A stretch of 7,875 nt of DNA from Iamia sp035765045. Its GTDB lineage: Bacteria; Actinomycetota; Acidimicrobiia; Acidimicrobiales; Iamiaceae. Location of the stretch: assembly GCA_035765045.1 (NCBI GenBank), contig DASTYI010000078.1, positions 1 through 7,875 of the forward strand, in the 5' to 3' direction. Made by a program: the position numbers and the translations under genes. This document shows, one piece after another, positions 6,436 through 7,875 of this stretch (positions are counted from its first letter, which is position 1; each line of letters starts with the position of its first letter). Under the pieces are notes generated by a model, which was given only the letters and a program-made list of their open reading frames with translations, had not been told where the DNA came from and searched no databases.

Positions 6436-7817
6436 CCGAGCGCTGCGACGGGCTGGTCCTCTTCGGGGCCACCGGCGACCTGGCGGCCAAGAAGCTGTTC
6501 CCGGCGCTGTACGAGATCGAGGCCGACGGCCGGCTGGGGCCGGTGATCGGCGTGTCGTCCTCGGACTGGTCCGACGACCAGCTCCACGAGCGGGCCCGCC
6601 AGAGCATCGAGGCCAAGGTCGACGACGTCGACGGGGCCGTGCTCGACCGGCTCTGCGGCCACCTCTCCTACCTGTCGGGCGACTACCGCGAGGCGGCCAC
6701 CTACGACCGGCTGGCCGAGCGGGTGGGCGACGCCGGGGTCGAGCGCCCGCTGTTCTTCCTCGCCATCCCGCCCTCGCTGTTCGACGACGTCGTCCAGGGG
6801 CTGGCCCGCGTCGGCCTCCACGAGCACGGCCGGGTCGTGGTCGAGAAGCCCTTCGGGCGCGACCGGGCGTCGGCCCAGGAGCTCAACGACGCCCTCCACC
6901 GGGCCTTCCCCGAGGAGTCGGTCTTCCGCATCGACCACTTCCTCGGCAAGGAGGGCGTCGAGAACCTCCTCGTCTTCCGGTTCGCCAACTCGCTGCTCGA
7001 ACCGCTGTGGAACCGGGGCCACATCGCCAGCGTGCAGATCACCATGGCCGAGGACTTCGGCGTCGGCTCCCGGGGCAAGTTCTACGAGAGCGTCGGGGCC
7101 CTGCGCGACGTCGTCCAGAACCACCTGCTCCAGATCGTCGCCCTCCTCGCCATGGAGCCGCCGGTGGCGGCCGACGCCGACGCCCTGTCGGACGAGAAGA
7201 CCCGCCTCTTCCGCCAGGTCCGCTCGATCGACCCGGCCGACGTGGTGCGGGGCCAGTACCGGGGCTACCCCGACGACGAGGGCGTCCACGCCGGCTCCGA
7301 CGTCGAGACCTACGTCGCCCTCCGCTTCGAGATCGACTCGTGGCGGTGGGCCGGCGTGCCCTGGTTGATCCGCACCGGCAAGTCGCTCTCGTGCACCGCC
7401 ACCGAGGCGATCGTCCGCTTCACCGACCCGCCCCGGCTGCTCTTCACCGACGACGACAAGCCCACGCCGGAGCCGAGCTTCCTCCGCTTCCGGCTCGGCG
7501 CCGACGACGGCGTCTCGCTCCACCTGCTGGCCAAGGCCCCGGGCGACCAGCTGGTCACCCAGCCCATCCAGCTCGACGTCGACTACGAGCAGGCGCTCGG
7601 GGCCCGGGCCGAGGCCTACGAGCGGCTGATCGACGACGCCCTGGAGGGCGACCGCCGCCGCTTCGGCCGGGCCGACAGCCTCGACGAGCAGTGGCGCATC
7701 GTCGAGCGGGTCCTCGCCGACCCGCCCGAGACCGTCCTGTACCGCGAGGGCTCCCATGGCCCCGTCGAGGCCGACCGCCTCGCCGCCGACGTCGGCGGCT
7801 GGATCGACCCCCTCTAG
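6432..7817 (+). CDS. zwf: Glucose-6-phosphate dehydrogenase
   Basis: Zwf oxidises glucose-6-phosphate to 6-phosphogluconolactone with reduction of NADP (or NAD), the entry step of the oxidative pentose phosphate pathway. The 461 residues are slightly short for the family but complete. Visible features are the nucleotide-binding GATGDLAAKK (12-21), EKPFG, the substrate motif RIDHFLGKE (166-174, including D168, H169 and K173), ALRDVVQNH with the probable catalytic base H231 (spaced from D168 as Leuconostoc H240 is from D177), PWLIRTGK, and the C-terminal DEQWRIVERVL. The start is GTG 6432, overlapping the gnd TGA (GTGA). No ribosome site is seen, so expression probably depends on translational coupling. 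The stop is TAG 7815-7817. Neither opcA nor a lactonase gene follows inside the window; what lies beyond 7875 is unknown. Confidence 0.97.
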   Translation: MTERCDGLVLFGATGDLAAKKLFPALYEIEADGRLGPVIGVSSSDWSDDQLHERARQSIEAKVDDVDGAVLDRLCGHLSYLSGDYREAATYDRLAERVGDAGVERPLFFLAIPPSLFDDVVQGLARVGLHEHGRVVVEKPFGRDRASAQELNDALHRAFPEESVFRIDHFLGKEGVENLLVFRFANSLLEPLWNRGHIASVQITMAEDFGVGSRGKFYESVGALRDVVQNHLLQIVALLAMEPPVAADADALSDEKTRLFRQVRSIDPADVVRGQYRGYPDDEGVHAGSDVETYVALRFEIDSWRWAGVPWLIRTGKSLSCTATEAIVRFTDPPRLLFTDDDKPTPEPSFLRFRLGADDGVSLHLLAKAPGDQLVTQPIQLDVDYEQALGARAEAYERLIDDALEGDRRRFGRADSLDEQWRIVERVLADPPETVLYREGSHGPVEADRLAADVGGWIDPL

Positions 7818-7826
7818 CCCCCCGAC

Positions 7827-7875
7827 CCCGAACTGGCGATCAGATCCGACGGGAGCCCGTCGGATCGGATCGCCA
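7827..7875 (-). repeat. Palindromic intergenic element, copy B, possible zwf terminator
   Basis: An inverted repeat has arms 7834-7853 and 7856-7875 with one mismatch (7842 against 7867). On the minus strand it carries the same AGTTCGGG tail (7827-7834) as copy A at 589-636 and matches it at 44 of 48 positions. It lies 9 bases beyond the zwf stop, where it could end the pgi-gnd-zwf transcript, though no T tract follows within the window. The window stops at the last paired base, so any extension is unseen. Confidence 0.85.

Noticed and set aside
6036..7757. Minus-strand frames over zwf and gnd
   Set aside because: Compositional shadows with no motifs, lying over two enzymes with intact catalytic residues.

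Overview
The window is a GC-rich (about 75% by eye) chromosomal segment with every supported gene on the + strand, little intergenic space, frequent GTG starts and several four-base start/stop overlaps. This composition, together with the gene families (a GAF-GGDEF-EAL protein, a short-type Gnd, a Pgi resembling the Pgi half of Tal-Pgi fusions), suggests a high-GC Actinomycetota, possibly of the class Acidimicrobiia. That placement is an inference from style; no marker here proves it.

Layout. (1) Positions 2-352: the 3' end of hemB (porphobilinogen synthase), entering from the left edge. (2) 353-657: 305 bases without a conventional gene, filled by repeats. The last 27 bases of hemB recur twice (444-470 and 559-585), separated by two near-identical ~90-base spacers, giving the pattern core-spacer-core-spacer-core. 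A 19-bp-stem palindrome (589-628) and a possible promoter for hemL follow. (3) 658-1968: hemL (glutamate-1-semialdehyde aminomutase). Eleven bases later comes 1980-3851, a GAF-GGDEF-EAL cyclic-di-GMP protein whose cyclase motif is degenerate and whose phosphodiesterase residues are intact. (4) A perfect 18-bp palindrome (3853-3889) two bases after that stop, probably a terminator. (5) 3965-7817: a tight pgi-gnd-zwf operon with ATGA and GTGA junctions. (6) 7818-7875: a second copy of the palindrome family seen at 589-636, in opposite orientation, ending exactly at the window edge.

How the genes work together. HemL makes 5-aminolevulinate from glutamate-1-semialdehyde, and HemB condenses two molecules of it to porphobilinogen, so the left third is a C5-route tetrapyrrole locus. 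Zwf and Gnd are two NAD(P)H-forming dehydrogenases of the oxidative pentose phosphate pathway, and Pgi links their substrate glucose-6-phosphate to fructose-6-phosphate; no 6-phosphogluconolactonase, opcA, transaldolase or transketolase is visible in the window. The EAL protein appears to be co-transcribed with hemL but has no obvious metabolic link to it.

The coding content is mostly ordinary housekeeping. The unusual material is non-coding: the hemB-tail repeat array, and the dispersed palindrome whose two copies differ by a base-pair-preserving (compensatory) change.
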